Below, one piece after another: positions 52,031 to 60,847 of a stretch of DNA of 64,000 nucleotides; the first letter of the stretch is position 1; each line of letters begins with the position of its first letter. Source of the stretch: Geoanaerobacter sp964528055 (GTDB lineage: Bacteria > Desulfobacterota > Desulfuromonadia > Geobacterales > DSM-12255). A program made the translations under genes and the position numbers. The stretch is taken from positions 310,001 through 374,000 of the forward strand of contig CAZGQM010000002.1 in NCBI GenBank assembly GCA_964528055.1, given 5' to 3'. The notes under the pieces are model-generated. The model was not told the DNA's origin and ran no database searches. It was given only the letters and a program-made list of their open reading frames with translations.

Positions 52031-52621
52031 TCACCGCGAGAACATAAATGGTCCGGCGCATACGGTTGTGTCTGCCGTGCGGCGACCACTTGGTATTTCT
52101 CGTTTCTGCAGATTCTCTGGAAGATCTTCAACTCTGCCTGGTCGGCCCACTGCTGCCATTGCTTCGACGTCATACCCGTCAGGAATGCCCAGTGAAGTAC
52201 GAGCAAGGTCATAATCAAACCCCTGCATTCCGTGGATGACTAAACCGTTCATGAAGCCTTGCAGGGCAAAACTCATCCACGCAGCACCGCAATCATAAGA
52301 GTGGGTGCGGCAGGGAGCACCGCTTTCATGAGTCGTTTTAGATACGAAGAGCACAAGCGCAGCTGCATTGACGCACCAGACCTTATTGCTATCCACCAGC
52401 AGATTGAAGAAAGAGGGCCAGTGTTCGCTGCCCCGAAGTGCATAAAGAATCCTCCAAGGCTGGTTATTCATGGAGGAGGGTGCCCAGCGGGCTGCCTCGA
52501 AAAGTTTCATCAATTCCTCTTCGGGAATCTCCTCACCTGACATCGCTCGCGGGGACCAACGGTCAAGGAAAATTCGGTCTATCTGAAATGTGGCAATGCG
52601 TTGATCGCTACCCTTTTGCAT
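52031..52621 (-). CDS. Nitroreductase family protein
   Basis: The 196-residue FMN-dependent oxidoreductase starts at 52621 after AAGGGAG. It has the N-terminal FMN-binding pattern RWSPRAMSGEEIPEEELMKL and EAARWAPSSMNNQPWRILYA, plus the C-terminal AMAAVGRPGRVEDLPENLQK. The subfamily (close to HsNR/drgA-like) reduces nitro compounds or quinones; no physiological substrate is evident. It is followed by no clear terminator. The SRPBCC gene upstream on the same strand is 201 bases away. Confidence 0.85.
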   Translation of the reverse strand: MQKGSDQRIATFQIDRIFLDRWSPRAMSGEEIPEEELMKLFEAARWAPSSMNNQPWRILYALRGSEHWPSFFNLLVDSNKVWCVNAAALVLFVSKTTHESGAPCRTHSYDCGAAWMSFALQGFMNGLVIHGMQGFDYDLARTSLGIPDGYDVEAMAAVGRPGRVEDLPENLQKREIPSGRRTADTTVCAGPFMFSR

Positions 52622-52822
52622 GGATGCTCCCTTAAAACAGTTTTCCTGCATGAGATCAGTGAAGAAGTCGATGATCTCAATCAGTAAGTTTCAGCTGTTT
52701 CCGTCCGAAATGGGGCCAACATCGGCCTGCTGCCTGGTTTCATATCCATTGCAACGCACATATTCCGATCATGTGGCAAGGAAAATGCCGTTGTCCGGGT
52801 AGATTCCGTGAGCCCCGCCTAT

Positions 52823-53293
52823 TTAATTCGGACTATTACTATTGATGAATAGAGATCGTATCACTTCCTGCCGATAATTGAATATTCGTTCCAACTGCTT
52901 CATGACCGCAGGATATGCAGCCTCCCCAATGGGAGCTATTGGTAGACGGAAGCGCACCTCATCATTAATAATAGTACTGCCGTCTGGACCATCGGTGAAA
53001 GTATGCCGATGGACCCACTGTCGGTAAGGTCCTTTCAACTGTTCATCGATGAAATAATCAGGAGGAGACCATTCGGTAATCCTGGTTTTCCAGGTGAATG
53101 GGAAGCCAAACAGCTTTAACTGGTAATCAATCAGGGCCCCCTGACACATGACAATAGGCAGGGGGGTAAGGATCGAAAATTGGAGTTCCGGTGGTGTTAT
53201 GCGCTCCAGATTAGCCGCATCAGCAAAGAATTCAAAGACTTTTTCCCTTGGCAGAGCAAGGCTGAGAGTATACTGGATCGTATGTTCCGGCAT
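52823..53293 (-). CDS. SRPBCC-family ligand-binding protein
   Basis: The 156-residue protein has a single START-like/polyketide-cyclase fold: FEFFADAANLERITPPELQF, FGFPFTWKTRITEWSPPDYF, GPYRQWVHRHTFTDGPDGST and INDEVRFRLP. This pattern is common in small proteins called ligand-binding SRPBCC or 'cell division inhibitor' relatives. The start at 53293 follows GAAAGGTATCTG. The function is unknown; the cavity probably binds a hydrophobic ligand. Confidence 0.78.
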   Translation of the reverse strand: MPEHTIQYTLSLALPREKVFEFFADAANLERITPPELQFSILTPLPIVMCQGALIDYQLKLFGFPFTWKTRITEWSPPDYFIDEQLKGPYRQWVHRHTFTDGPDGSTIINDEVRFRLPIAPIGEAAYPAVMKQLERIFNYRQEVIRSLFINSNSPN

Positions 53294-53447
53294 CAGATAC
53301 CTTTCTTGTAGCAGACGTCGCATCCAAAGCGAGGTTGCATTTTATTGATCAAGGTGAGAGGAGTTCTGTTGCTACATCGAACAGTGAGACCCGTTCCCGC
53401 AACCACTCAAGAAGTCTACCGGATACTGTGTAGAATAAAAGCAAAAA

Positions 53448-53476
53448 GGCACCTACAGCATTAAACTGTAGGTGCC
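53448..53476 (-). terminator. Terminator of the tRNA-Pro transcript
   Basis: GGCACCTACAG and CTGTAGGTGCC form a perfect 11-base stem with a 7-base loop. On the minus strand a TTTTTGCTTTT run follows, about 10 bases beyond the tRNA 3' end. Confidence 0.9.
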
Positions 53477-53485
53477 CTAAATTTC

Positions 53486-53562
53486 TGGTCGGGGCGAGAA
53501 GATTCGAACTTCCGACCCCCTGCTCCCGAAGCAGGTGCGCTACCAGGCTGCGCTACGCCCCG
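53486..53562 (-). tRNA. tRNA-Pro(CGG)
   Basis: The minus strand folds into a full cloverleaf: acceptor CGGGGCG/CGCCCCG, D-arm GCGC...GCGC, anticodon stem CCTGC/GCAGG with loop TTCGGGA (anticodon CGG), T-loop TTCGAAT, discriminator A and an encoded CCA end. It reads CCG proline codons. The gene has its own promoter and terminator. Confidence 0.97.
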
Positions 53563-53572
53563 ACGAAGCCTG

Positions 53573-53601
53573 TTTATAGCCAATTGTCCCTGCTTTGTCA
53601 A
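53573..53601 (-). promoter_or_regulatory. Consensus promoter of tRNA-Pro
   Basis: On the minus strand TTGACA (53596-53601), a 17-base spacer and TATAAA (53573-53578) lie 10 bases before the mature tRNA 5' end. Confidence 0.88.
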
Positions 53602-53707
53602 CAGATACCTGCCAAATTCCTGCCTGCTGAATGGACAAAAATATTGTCTTCCTTTGGCGTAAGTGGTAAAGATTTAAGGCTTACAAATAGCTCTGCAGTG
53701 GGGGCTT

Positions 53708-55114
53708 ATGGTGTACCGCAATCTGCGCGATTTTTTGGCCAGACTTGACGAATTGGGTGAGTTGCATCGGATCCAGGCGTTGGTGGATCCGATACTGGAG
53801 ATAGCTGCTGTAACCGCCCAAGTTTGCCGTATGCCCGGCAATGGCCCCGCCCTTTATTTCGGGCAGGTACAGGCAAGCAGTATCCCGGTGGTGACAAACC
53901 TTTTCGGGTCGGCCCGAAGAATGGCACTTGCCTTGGGTCTCGATTCGCTGGAAGGACTCCCCTCTCTGACGCGGGTTCTGTTGGGTAATCTAGCGGGTTG
54001 TACGGCGTTGGAGAAGCTGCAAAGCCTTAACCTGAGCGAATCATGGCGTGCTGCTGCAGCTGTTGAACTGGGGGAATCGACCTGTCTTGAGTCGACAGTA
54101 GAGTTTTTTGATCTGGAACAACTGCCGATTCCGAAGGGTTGGCCGGAAGATGGAGATCCTGACCATGCCGGCCGTTTCCTTACGTTACCGCTGGTTGTGA
54201 CCCGGGGTTTGGAGAGTGGGCAGGTCAATTGCGGGATGTATCGGGTTGCATTGCTTGGCTCCAACCGTCTTGCAGTACACTGGAGCAACACAAGCGGTGC
54301 AGCGGCGCATGCCGCTGAATGGCAGGCTCGTGGAGAGGCGATGCCCATAGTGATCGCCGTGGGTGGGCCTCCAGCCCTGACCTTTGCCGCTACCCTCCCG
54401 CTGCCCCCTTTTCTTGATGAATTTACGTTTGCCGGACTGCTCCAGGGGGAACCGGTGGATGTAGTTCGCAGTAAGAACGGCGGCCTGCCGATTCCGGCAG
54501 CTGCAGAACTGGTGATCGAGGGGTTCGTCGATCCGGGTGCTTTGGTACGGGATGGTGCGTTCGGAAACCATACTGGTTATTATGTCCCATCGGTTGAGAT
54601 GCCGCTTGTGCAGGTAACGTCGGTATCAAGAAGGAAGGATATGATACTTCCCGCGACGGTGGTCGGTCCTCCGCCGATGGAGGACTGTTGGCTTGCCACT
54701 GCAGGAGGCATGCTTATGCTGCCGCTGCTGCAGGTTGATGTCCCCTCGGTAGTGGGTATGTACCAACCCTTTGCAGGAATTTTTCACGGTGCAGCCATTG
54801 TTGCGCTGGACATGACCATTGCCGGTGATGGCCATGAACTGCTGACTCGCTTGTGGGAAACACCTTGGTTCGCTAAGGCGCGGCTTCTGGTACTGGTGGA
54901 TGCGGAACAGAATCCTGCGGATGTTGCAGGTGTTTGCTGGCGCGTCATGAACAACGTTGAGTGGGCGCGTGATCTGTTGATAGACGGAAACCGGTTTGGA
55001 ATTGATGCCACCCGCAAACCGGACGATGCACGTGTGGCACTGCAGATGGACGCAGAGACGGTCAGGCTTGTGGAGAGACGTTGGCGGGAGTATGGGTTTG
55101 ACGATGTCAAATGA
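53708..55114 (+). CDS. mqnL: UbiD-family decarboxylase of the futalosine menaquinone pathway
   Basis: The 468-residue prenylated-FMN decarboxylase starts with RNLRDFLARLDELGELHRI. It shows the family segments KGWPEDGDPDHAGRFLTLPL, NCGMYRVALLGSNRLAVHWS and GAFGNHTGYYVPSVEMPLVQ with the catalytic E-R-E network regions. Clustered with UbiA-like and UbiX-like genes and the futalosine enzymes MqnE and MqnC, it most likely decarboxylates the naphthoate intermediate of menaquinone synthesis rather than a ubiquinone precursor. GTGGGGG precedes the ATG. It heads a five-gene overlapping operon. Confidence 0.88.
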   Translation: MVYRNLRDFLARLDELGELHRIQALVDPILEIAAVTAQVCRMPGNGPALYFGQVQASSIPVVTNLFGSARRMALALGLDSLEGLPSLTRVLLGNLAGCTALEKLQSLNLSESWRAAAAVELGESTCLESTVEFFDLEQLPIPKGWPEDGDPDHAGRFLTLPLVVTRGLESGQVNCGMYRVALLGSNRLAVHWSNTSGAAAHAAEWQARGEAMPIVIAVGGPPALTFAATLPLPPFLDEFTFAGLLQGEPVDVVRSKNGGLPIPAAAELVIEGFVDPGALVRDGAFGNHTGYYVPSVEMPLVQVTSVSRRKDMILPATVVGPPPMEDCWLATAGGMLMLPLLQVDVPSVVGMYQPFAGIFHGAAIVALDMTIAGDGHELLTRLWETPWFAKARLLVLVDAEQNPADVAGVCWRVMNNVEWARDLLIDGNRFGIDATRKPDDARVALQMDAETVRLVERRWREYGFDDVK

Positions 55115-55994
55115 GTCACAAACAGGGTTTCTGTCCCGAATCAGAATATTCATGGAGATGATCAAATTCTCGCACACGGTTTTCGCCCTGCCGTTTGCGC
55201 TTACTGGCGCGGTATTGGCTGCGCGCGGGATCCCCTCGCGGTATCAGATTTTCTGGATTGTTATGGCCATGGTGGGTGCCAGGACCACGGCCATGGGGCT
55301 GAACCGCGTGATTGACGCAGAGATCGATGCCCGAAACCCAAGGACTTCCGGCCGGGCCATCCCAGCGGGGCATCTTGGAAAGGGAGCAGTTCTGGGATTC
55401 ATTATTCTTGCGATAGTGCTGATGACCTATGCAGCGGCTCAGTTGAATCCGCTATGTCTGAAGCTCGCGCCGGTTGCGCTGTTCTTCCTGTTTCTTTACT
55501 CATACTGCAAGAGGTTTACCTCCCTGGCTCACGTGGTCCTCGGATTATGTCTCGGCGCTGCCCCTGTGGGGGCCTGGATAGCAATTCGCGGCACCATAGA
55601 CCTGCCTGTGGTTCTGCTGGGGCTAGCGGTACTGTTCTGGGTTGCAGGTTTTGACATCCTCTATGCCTTGCAGGATCTGGAGTTCGACCGGTCAGCAGGT
55701 CTGCACTCCGTTCCGGTCAGGTTAGGGGTTACCCGTTCCCTCTGGCTTGCCCGTCTATTTTCGCTTCTCATGGTTGTTCTGATGGTGGCGGTCTATCTCC
55801 TGTTGCCGCTTGGAAAGTTCTTTCTGGCAGGCATTGTTGCATCCGCAGTTTTATTGGCCTATGAACACTGGCTGCTTCGGGGAGGGGACCTTGCCAGGCT
55901 CGATATGGCCTTCTTTACCATGAATGGCTATATCAGTATCATAGTTTTTCTGGGTACCCTGATCGATACTGTTAGCTCAAGGGGTCTGGCATGA
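55104..55994 (+). CDS. mqnP: UbiA-family prenyltransferase
   Basis: The 296-residue membrane enzyme starts at the ATG at 55104, inside the end of the UbiD gene; a start 36 codons upstream only extends into that gene's frame. It has about eight membrane helices and the two Asp motifs NRVIDAEIDARNPRTSGR and ALQDLEFDR that bind prenyl diphosphate and Mg. It attaches the polyprenyl tail to the aromatic head group. The context places it in menaquinone synthesis. Its stop overlaps the UbiX start. Confidence 0.88.
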   Translation: MSNESQTGFLSRIRIFMEMIKFSHTVFALPFALTGAVLAARGIPSRYQIFWIVMAMVGARTTAMGLNRVIDAEIDARNPRTSGRAIPAGHLGKGAVLGFIILAIVLMTYAAAQLNPLCLKLAPVALFFLFLYSYCKRFTSLAHVVLGLCLGAAPVGAWIAIRGTIDLPVVLLGLAVLFWVAGFDILYALQDLEFDRSAGLHSVPVRLGVTRSLWLARLFSLLMVVLMVAVYLLLPLGKFFLAGIVASAVLLAYEHWLLRGGDLARLDMAFFTMNGYISIIVFLGTLIDTVSSRGLA

Positions 55995-56599
55995 TTGATC
56001 GGCATATCGCCCTTGCCATAACCGGTGCCTCCGGAGCCATCTACGGGCTCCGCCTCGGTCAGGAACTGCTCAAGGCCGGATGCCGGATCAGCATGCTCAT
56101 AAGCGCTCCTGGTTTCGAAGTGCTTCGCGAGGAGTGTCGACTTGACTGGTCCGGTGGCGAGGCACAGGTCTGCGTGAGTCTGCAGAGCTTTATGCATGCA
56201 GCGTCGGACCGGCTTGCCTATTATGCCGAGAACGACTACCTGGCTCCCATCGCGAGCGGCTCATCGGCCCCAGACGCCATGATAGTGGCTCCCTGCTCCA
56301 TGGGGAGTCTTGCTAGAATTGCCGCCGGACTTTCAGGGAACCTGATTGAGCGGGTCGCTGACGTAGCAATCAAGGAGGGAAGGCCGCTGGTATTAGTCCC
56401 GAGGGAGACGCCGCTCTCGGCGATCCATCTGGAAAACATGCTGAAACTTGCGCGATTGGGGGTTCGGATTGTTCCTGCCATGCCAGGTTTTTACGGGGCT
56501 CCACAGACGATTGACGATCTGGTGAATTTCGTGGTGGGGAAGGTTATGGACGGGCTCGACATTCCGCACTCCATTACTCCCCGATGGGGTGACAGATGA
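55991..56599 (+). CDS. mqnM: UbiX-family flavin prenyltransferase
   Basis: The 202-residue enzyme makes prenylated FMN for the UbiD protein encoded upstream. Motifs are ALAITGASGAIYGLRLGQEL for FMN binding, APCSMGSLARIAAGLSGNLI and LVPRETPLSAIHLENMLKL. It overlaps mqnP and mqnE by 4 bases each (ATGA), typical of tightly coupled translation. The presence of both UbiD and its cofactor maker in one operon fits the family rule. Confidence 0.92.
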   Translation: MIDRHIALAITGASGAIYGLRLGQELLKAGCRISMLISAPGFEVLREECRLDWSGGEAQVCVSLQSFMHAASDRLAYYAENDYLAPIASGSSAPDAMIVAPCSMGSLARIAAGLSGNLIERVADVAIKEGRPLVLVPRETPLSAIHLENMLKLARLGVRIVPAMPGFYGAPQTIDDLVNFVVGKVMDGLDIPHSITPRWGDR

Positions 56600-57678
56600 C
56601 GACTCTGTCGCAAATTGCCGATAAGCTGTACGAAGGGGAGCGCCTTGGCGACGAAGATGCGCTGTTTCTCTTTAATTCCCCCGACCTGCTTGCAGTGGGG
56701 GAATTGGCGTCAATGGTCAATGAGAGAAAGAACGGCAAGCAGGTTTATTTTAATGTCAACAGACATATCAACCACACGAATATCTGTGTAAATCGCTGTA
56801 AGTTCTGTGCATTTTCCCGAACGCTCGATGAGCCCGGAGCTTATTGCTTCGATCTTGATGAGATACGGCTGCGCGCTGAACAGGCCGTAGCCCAGGGTGC
56901 TACAGAGATTCACATTGTCGGGGGTCTGCATCCCGACCTGCCGTTCGAGTTCTACACGGATATGCTGGCGACGGTTCGCGAGGTATCTTCGGCTCTTCAT
57001 ATCAAGGCATTCACGGCAGTTGAGATCGATTACCTTGCAAAACTGGCTCGCCTCTCAATTCCCTGCACCTTGCAACGCCTTAAGGAGGCCGGTCTCGGAT
57101 CTCTTCCCGGCGGGGGTGCGGAGATCCTCTGCAAGGAGGTGCGTGACCGGCTCTGCCCGGAGAAGATAAGCGGCGAGCGCTGGCTAGACATTATGGCTGA
57201 GGTTCACCGGGCAGGTCTGAAATCCAATGCCACCATGCTGTACGGTCATCTGGAGTCATACGCGGACCGGGTGGATCACATGCGGCGCCTGCGTGAGCTG
57301 CAGGATGAGACCGGCGGATTTCAGGTTTTCATCCCACTCTCCTTCCAGAAGGAGAACAACCCCCTTGGCCATCTGAAGAATCCGGAAAGCAGCGGAGTGG
57401 ACGACCTGAAAACCCTGGCTGTTGCCAGGCTTTACCTGGACAATTTTGCCAATATCAAGGCCTACTGGGTGATGCTAGGCGAGAAAATTGCCCAGACCGC
57501 ACTCTGTTTCGGAGTCAATGATCTTGACGGTACCGTGGTGGAGGAGAAGATAGGTCACGATGCCGGCGCTTCCTCTCCCCAGGCTATGGCGCGGGAAGAT
57601 ATCGTCAACATGATACGGAAGGCCGGGCGTGTGGCGGTGGAACGTGATACCCTTTACAACGAGTTGAGAACCTGCTGA
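56596..57678 (+). CDS. mqnE: Aminofutalosine synthase MqnE (radical SAM)
   Basis: The 360-residue radical-SAM enzyme joins the chorismate-derived enolpyruvyl benzoate to SAM's adenosyl part to give aminofutalosine. The cluster motif is NHTNICVNRCKFCAFSR (CX3CX2C), followed by EIHIVGGLHPDLPFEFYTDM and ERLKEAGLGSLPGGGAEIL-like RLKEAGLGSLPGGGAEILCK. It is distinguished from MqnC by the CVNRC context and by the C-terminal ending. The mqnA, mqnB and mqnD genes are not in this window. Confidence 0.93.
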   Translation: MTTLSQIADKLYEGERLGDEDALFLFNSPDLLAVGELASMVNERKNGKQVYFNVNRHINHTNICVNRCKFCAFSRTLDEPGAYCFDLDEIRLRAEQAVAQGATEIHIVGGLHPDLPFEFYTDMLATVREVSSALHIKAFTAVEIDYLAKLARLSIPCTLQRLKEAGLGSLPGGGAEILCKEVRDRLCPEKISGERWLDIMAEVHRAGLKSNATMLYGHLESYADRVDHMRRLRELQDETGGFQVFIPLSFQKENNPLGHLKNPESSGVDDLKTLAVARLYLDNFANIKAYWVMLGEKIAQTALCFGVNDLDGTVVEEKIGHDAGASSPQAMAREDIVNMIRKAGRVAVERDTLYNELRTC

Positions 57679-58742
57679 TGCTGCAGAAAATTATCGAAAA
57701 AGTTCACGCCTGCCGTTCCCTTGCTCGTTCCGAAGCCCTCTGGCTTCTGACCGATGCAGACCTGCTGAAGGTGGGGCGATTGGCGGATTCCGTCAGGAGG
57801 CGACTCCACCCGGATAACCTGGTTACTTTTGTGGTGGACCGCAATGTCAACTACACCAATGTCTGTGAGTCAAAGTGTAAATTCTGCGCCTTTTATCGCG
57901 ACCTGGAAGCGAGCGATGCGTATCTTCTCGCTGAAGGGGAGATTTTTGAAAAGATACAGGAACTGGTCGACTTAGGAGGCACCCAGCTCCTGATGCAGGG
58001 GGGGCTTCACCCTCATCTGGGGATCGAGTTTTTCGAGAATCTGTTCCGTGAGATCAAGCTCCGCTTTCCGCACGTGCAGAATCACTCCCTGTCGCCGGCT
58101 GAGATAACGCACATAGCCCAGCTGTCGAAGCTATCTATTCATGAGACCCTTGCACGCCTCAAAGAAGCGGGTCTGGATTCCCTGCCTGGGGGAGGAGCTG
58201 AGATCCTGGTGGATCGTGTGAGGCAGGAGATATCTCCGAAAAAGATCGGCTGGGGGGGATGGGCAACGGTGATGAGAGAGGCTGCCGGGTTGGGGATGCC
58301 GACCACCGCTACCATGATGTTCGGGAGTACCGAAAGGCCGGAGGATATCGTGGAACATATCTTCAGGGTCCGGGAGCTTCAGGCTGAGGGGGGGACTTTC
58401 ACTGCATTCATCCCCTGGACCTTTCAGCCGGGGAACACGGAACTCGGCGGAAAGAGCGCCACAGGTGTTGAATACCTGCAGGTGCTGGCACTGTCACGCA
58501 TCGTGCTGGATAATATACCGAACATACAGGCGAGTTGGGTGACACAGGGGGCGAAGATGGCTCAGGTGGCGCTCTTCTTCGGTGCAAATGACCTTGGTGG
58601 TACCATGCTTGAGGAAAATGTCGTGGCTGCAGCCGGGTGCAGTTTCCGTATGAGCATGGAAGAGATGATTGAACTTGTTCATGGTGCCGGTTTCAGATCG
58701 GCTCAGAGGACAACGTTGTATGACATGGTAAAAGAATTCTGA
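57678..58742 (+). CDS. mqnC: Cyclic dehypoxanthinyl futalosine synthase MqnC (radical SAM)
   Basis: The 354-residue radical-SAM enzyme cyclises dehypoxanthinyl futalosine to the spiro compound of the futalosine pathway. It has NYTNVCESKCKFCAFYRDLE (CX3CX2C), LLMQGGLHPHLGIEFFENLF, ETLARLKEAGLDSLPGGGAE and GATGVEYLQ-like ATGVEYLQVLALSRIVLDN. It is a paralogue of mqnE in arrangement. Its ATG overlaps the mqnE stop. This ends the menaquinone operon; rnd follows 24 bases later. Confidence 0.93.
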   Translation: MLQKIIEKVHACRSLARSEALWLLTDADLLKVGRLADSVRRRLHPDNLVTFVVDRNVNYTNVCESKCKFCAFYRDLEASDAYLLAEGEIFEKIQELVDLGGTQLLMQGGLHPHLGIEFFENLFREIKLRFPHVQNHSLSPAEITHIAQLSKLSIHETLARLKEAGLDSLPGGGAEILVDRVRQEISPKKIGWGGWATVMREAAGLGMPTTATMMFGSTERPEDIVEHIFRVRELQAEGGTFTAFIPWTFQPGNTELGGKSATGVEYLQVLALSRIVLDNIPNIQASWVTQGAKMAQVALFFGANDLGGTMLEENVVAAAGCSFRMSMEEMIELVHGAGFRSAQRTTLYDMVKEF

Positions 58743-58766
58743 GGCTATACTGAAAGAAGCGGACCG

Positions 58767-59894
58767 ATGACAAACTTAGAAATTATTACCACTCCTGCTG
58801 CATTGCTTACCCTTGCGAATCGTCTGACCGGTGAGAGCATCCTTGCCTGCGATCTTGAGGCTGATTCCATGCATCACTACCGGGAACAGGTCTGTTTGCT
58901 GCAGATTTCCGTTCCAGGCGCTAACTTTCTGATCGATCCTCTCGCCTGTCCCGACCTTTCTCCCTTGGCATCGCTGTTTGCAGACCCGACGGTCCGCAAG
59001 GTGTTTCATGGGGCGGATTATGACGTTCGTTCCATGTACCGCGACTTCGGGATTGAAATCAACAATCTTTTTGACACGATGATTGCCTGCCAGTTTCTTG
59101 GCGAGGCTGAGGTGGGGCTGGCGGCTGCACTGAAAAAGCGATTTGGCGTTGAGCTGGATAAGCGTTTCCAGCAAGCGGACTGGAGCAGGCGTCCCATACC
59201 GGCAGATATGCTCGCTTACGCGGTGATGGACACAAGTCTCCTGACCCCTTTCTATCTTCAACTGGAGCAGGAGCTCAGAGAAAAAGGTCGCCTGGAGTGG
59301 GTACTGGAGGAGTGCGAAATCCTCTCGGGTGTGCGTACGGTTGAGCGTGGTGATGAGCCGCTATTTCTCCGCTTCAAGGGGGCATCCAAGCTGTCGCCTA
59401 CTGCCTTGGCGGTACTGGAGGAGCTTTTGCGATTCCGGGATGCAGAGGCGGAGCGCCGCGATGTTCCCCCTTTCAAGGTATTAGGAACTGAAACAATCAG
59501 AGAACTGGCAGAGCGTAAGCCTATTGCCGCTGCTGAACTGGGAGGGATAACCGGGTTTTCATCGCGTTTGGTGGAGCGCTATGGTCAGGCTGTATTAGCA
59601 GCAGTGGCACGAGGTATGGCTACCAACCCCGCTGATTGTCCGCATTTTCCAAGTACCCCCCGTCCTAAGCGTTTGCCTAGCCAGGAGGTTAGTCTCAAAA
59701 GGTTAAAGGCCTGGCGGGAAGAGAAGTCGGGATCACTCGGTCTTGCGCCGGGCCTGTTGGCCAATAATGCGCTACTTGAATCGCTTGCGGAACACGGTAT
59801 TCAGAATGGGCAAGGCAATTCAAGTCCAAGCCTGAAAGAGTGGCAGCGTCGAACTTTTGGTGAAGAGCTAGCAATAATGCTAGGTTCCTGCTGA
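58767..59894 (+). CDS. rnd: Ribonuclease D
   Basis: The 375-residue 3'-5' exoribonuclease carries the DEDDy exonuclease residues: LACDLEADSMHHY (Asp and Glu), FHGADYDVRSMYRDFG (Asp) and MLAYAVMDTSLLTPFY (Tyr and Asp). An HRDC domain follows (residues ~205-285; LEELLRFRDAEAERRDVPPF). It trims tRNA 3' ends and other RNAs. Length and order match RNase D. It converges with the minus-strand FGE-repeat gene, ending only four bases from it. Confidence 0.88.
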   Translation: MTNLEIITTPAALLTLANRLTGESILACDLEADSMHHYREQVCLLQISVPGANFLIDPLACPDLSPLASLFADPTVRKVFHGADYDVRSMYRDFGIEINNLFDTMIACQFLGEAEVGLAAALKKRFGVELDKRFQQADWSRRPIPADMLAYAVMDTSLLTPFYLQLEQELREKGRLEWVLEECEILSGVRTVERGDEPLFLRFKGASKLSPTALAVLEELLRFRDAEAERRDVPPFKVLGTETIRELAERKPIAAAELGGITGFSSRLVERYGQAVLAAVARGMATNPADCPHFPSTPRPKRLPSQEVSLKRLKAWREEKSGSLGLAPGLLANNALLESLAEHGIQNGQGNSSPSLKEWQRRTFGEELAIMLGSC

Positions 59895-59898
59895 CAAC

Positions 59899-60750
59899 TT
59901 ACGATTGCAATTTCTTCTTGTCCAGGGTCTCGAGTTCGCCGAAAAGTGACTCCAGTTCATCATTGTCCAGTCGTTCAGGAGTTGTTGAAGCCTTTTCTGC
60001 CTCCTGGATCATGGCGGTTGTCTCGTCCGTCATCAGAAAATCACCTGGTTCCAAATCTCCGACGGCTGATGTCATGGGCACGGATTTTTGTTGAAGCTCT
60101 GCCTGCGTAATCTCTCCGAAAGGGTCAAATGGGTGTTCAGCATTTGACGCTGTTTCGAACACCGTCTCAGCTGTTTCCCCAAATGGGTTATCTGTGTCTG
60201 TCAAATCGGATGTAAAAGGGTCAGACTGTAACGAATCATCGAATGATAACTCTCCGAAGGGGGTTTCACCAGCAGCTGTCTGGGGTGACTGCTCATAGGC
60301 ATCCTGCGAGAAGGGGTCAGTCAGTTCCTCTGAAGGTTCCTTAAAAGAGAGCTCACCGAAGAGAGCATTGTCTGAAGGGAGAGCCTGAGCAGGTTCCTGA
60401 AGGGCAGGCGGATCTACCTCGAACGATAATGTGGAGGACGCAGGTGCCGGAACAGTGTCTCCCAGGTTCAGGTCGAACTCTTCATATATTGGATCTGCCG
60501 GATTGCTGGTGGGTTGGACAACAGGGGGGTCCCACTGGAATGTCTCATCCGCAGTATTTGATCCGGACGGGGCCTGGTCAGGCGTTTTATCTGAAGATGG
60601 TTGAATGCCGGGGACGGTGACTGACAGGTCAGGGGCTAGGACCAACGGCCTCAATCCAAGAGAGTCTTTGAACGCATCCAATGCATTGCCGCACTTCTTG
60701 CAACTGCTCAGGTACTCAAAGCTGTTGAATCCGCATTTGGGGCACTTCAT
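59899..60750 (-). CDS. Zinc-ribbon protein with acidic FGE repeats
   Basis: I do not know a family. The 283-residue protein starts at 60750 (AGGAG upstream) with a zinc ribbon, CPKCGFNSFEYLSSCKKCG (two CXXC). The rest is low-complexity, acidic, rich in Pro/Ser/Thr and probably disordered. It carries about five short repeats around F-G-E (LFGELSFKEPSEEL; PFGELSFDDSL; PFGETAETVF; PFGEITQAEL; LFGELETLDKK). Such short linear motifs often bind one partner several times. It lies downstream of rsmE on the same strand. Function not known. Confidence 0.65.
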   Translation of the reverse strand: MKCPKCGFNSFEYLSSCKKCGNALDAFKDSLGLRPLVLAPDLSVTVPGIQPSSDKTPDQAPSGSNTADETFQWDPPVVQPTSNPADPIYEEFDLNLGDTVPAPASSTLSFEVDPPALQEPAQALPSDNALFGELSFKEPSEELTDPFSQDAYEQSPQTAAGETPFGELSFDDSLQSDPFTSDLTDTDNPFGETAETVFETASNAEHPFDPFGEITQAELQQKSVPMTSAVGDLEPGDFLMTDETTAMIQEAEKASTTPERLDNDELESLFGELETLDKKKLQS

Positions 60751-60847
60751 GGAGAGCTCTCCTTTTATTTTCACAGCCAGGGCTTAGCTTCTTGTAGTTA
60801 CCATTCTCATCGGCACTCCACCCAAAAGCTTTATATCTGGTCACAAC

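Noticed and set aside
52622..52822. Possible small gene between the SRPBCC and nitroreductase genes
   Set aside because: All frames are short or broken and none resembles a known family.
54996..55103. Upstream extension of the UbiA-like protein
   Set aside because: It overlaps the conserved C-terminus of the UbiD protein and adds a non-membrane, unlikely N-terminus.
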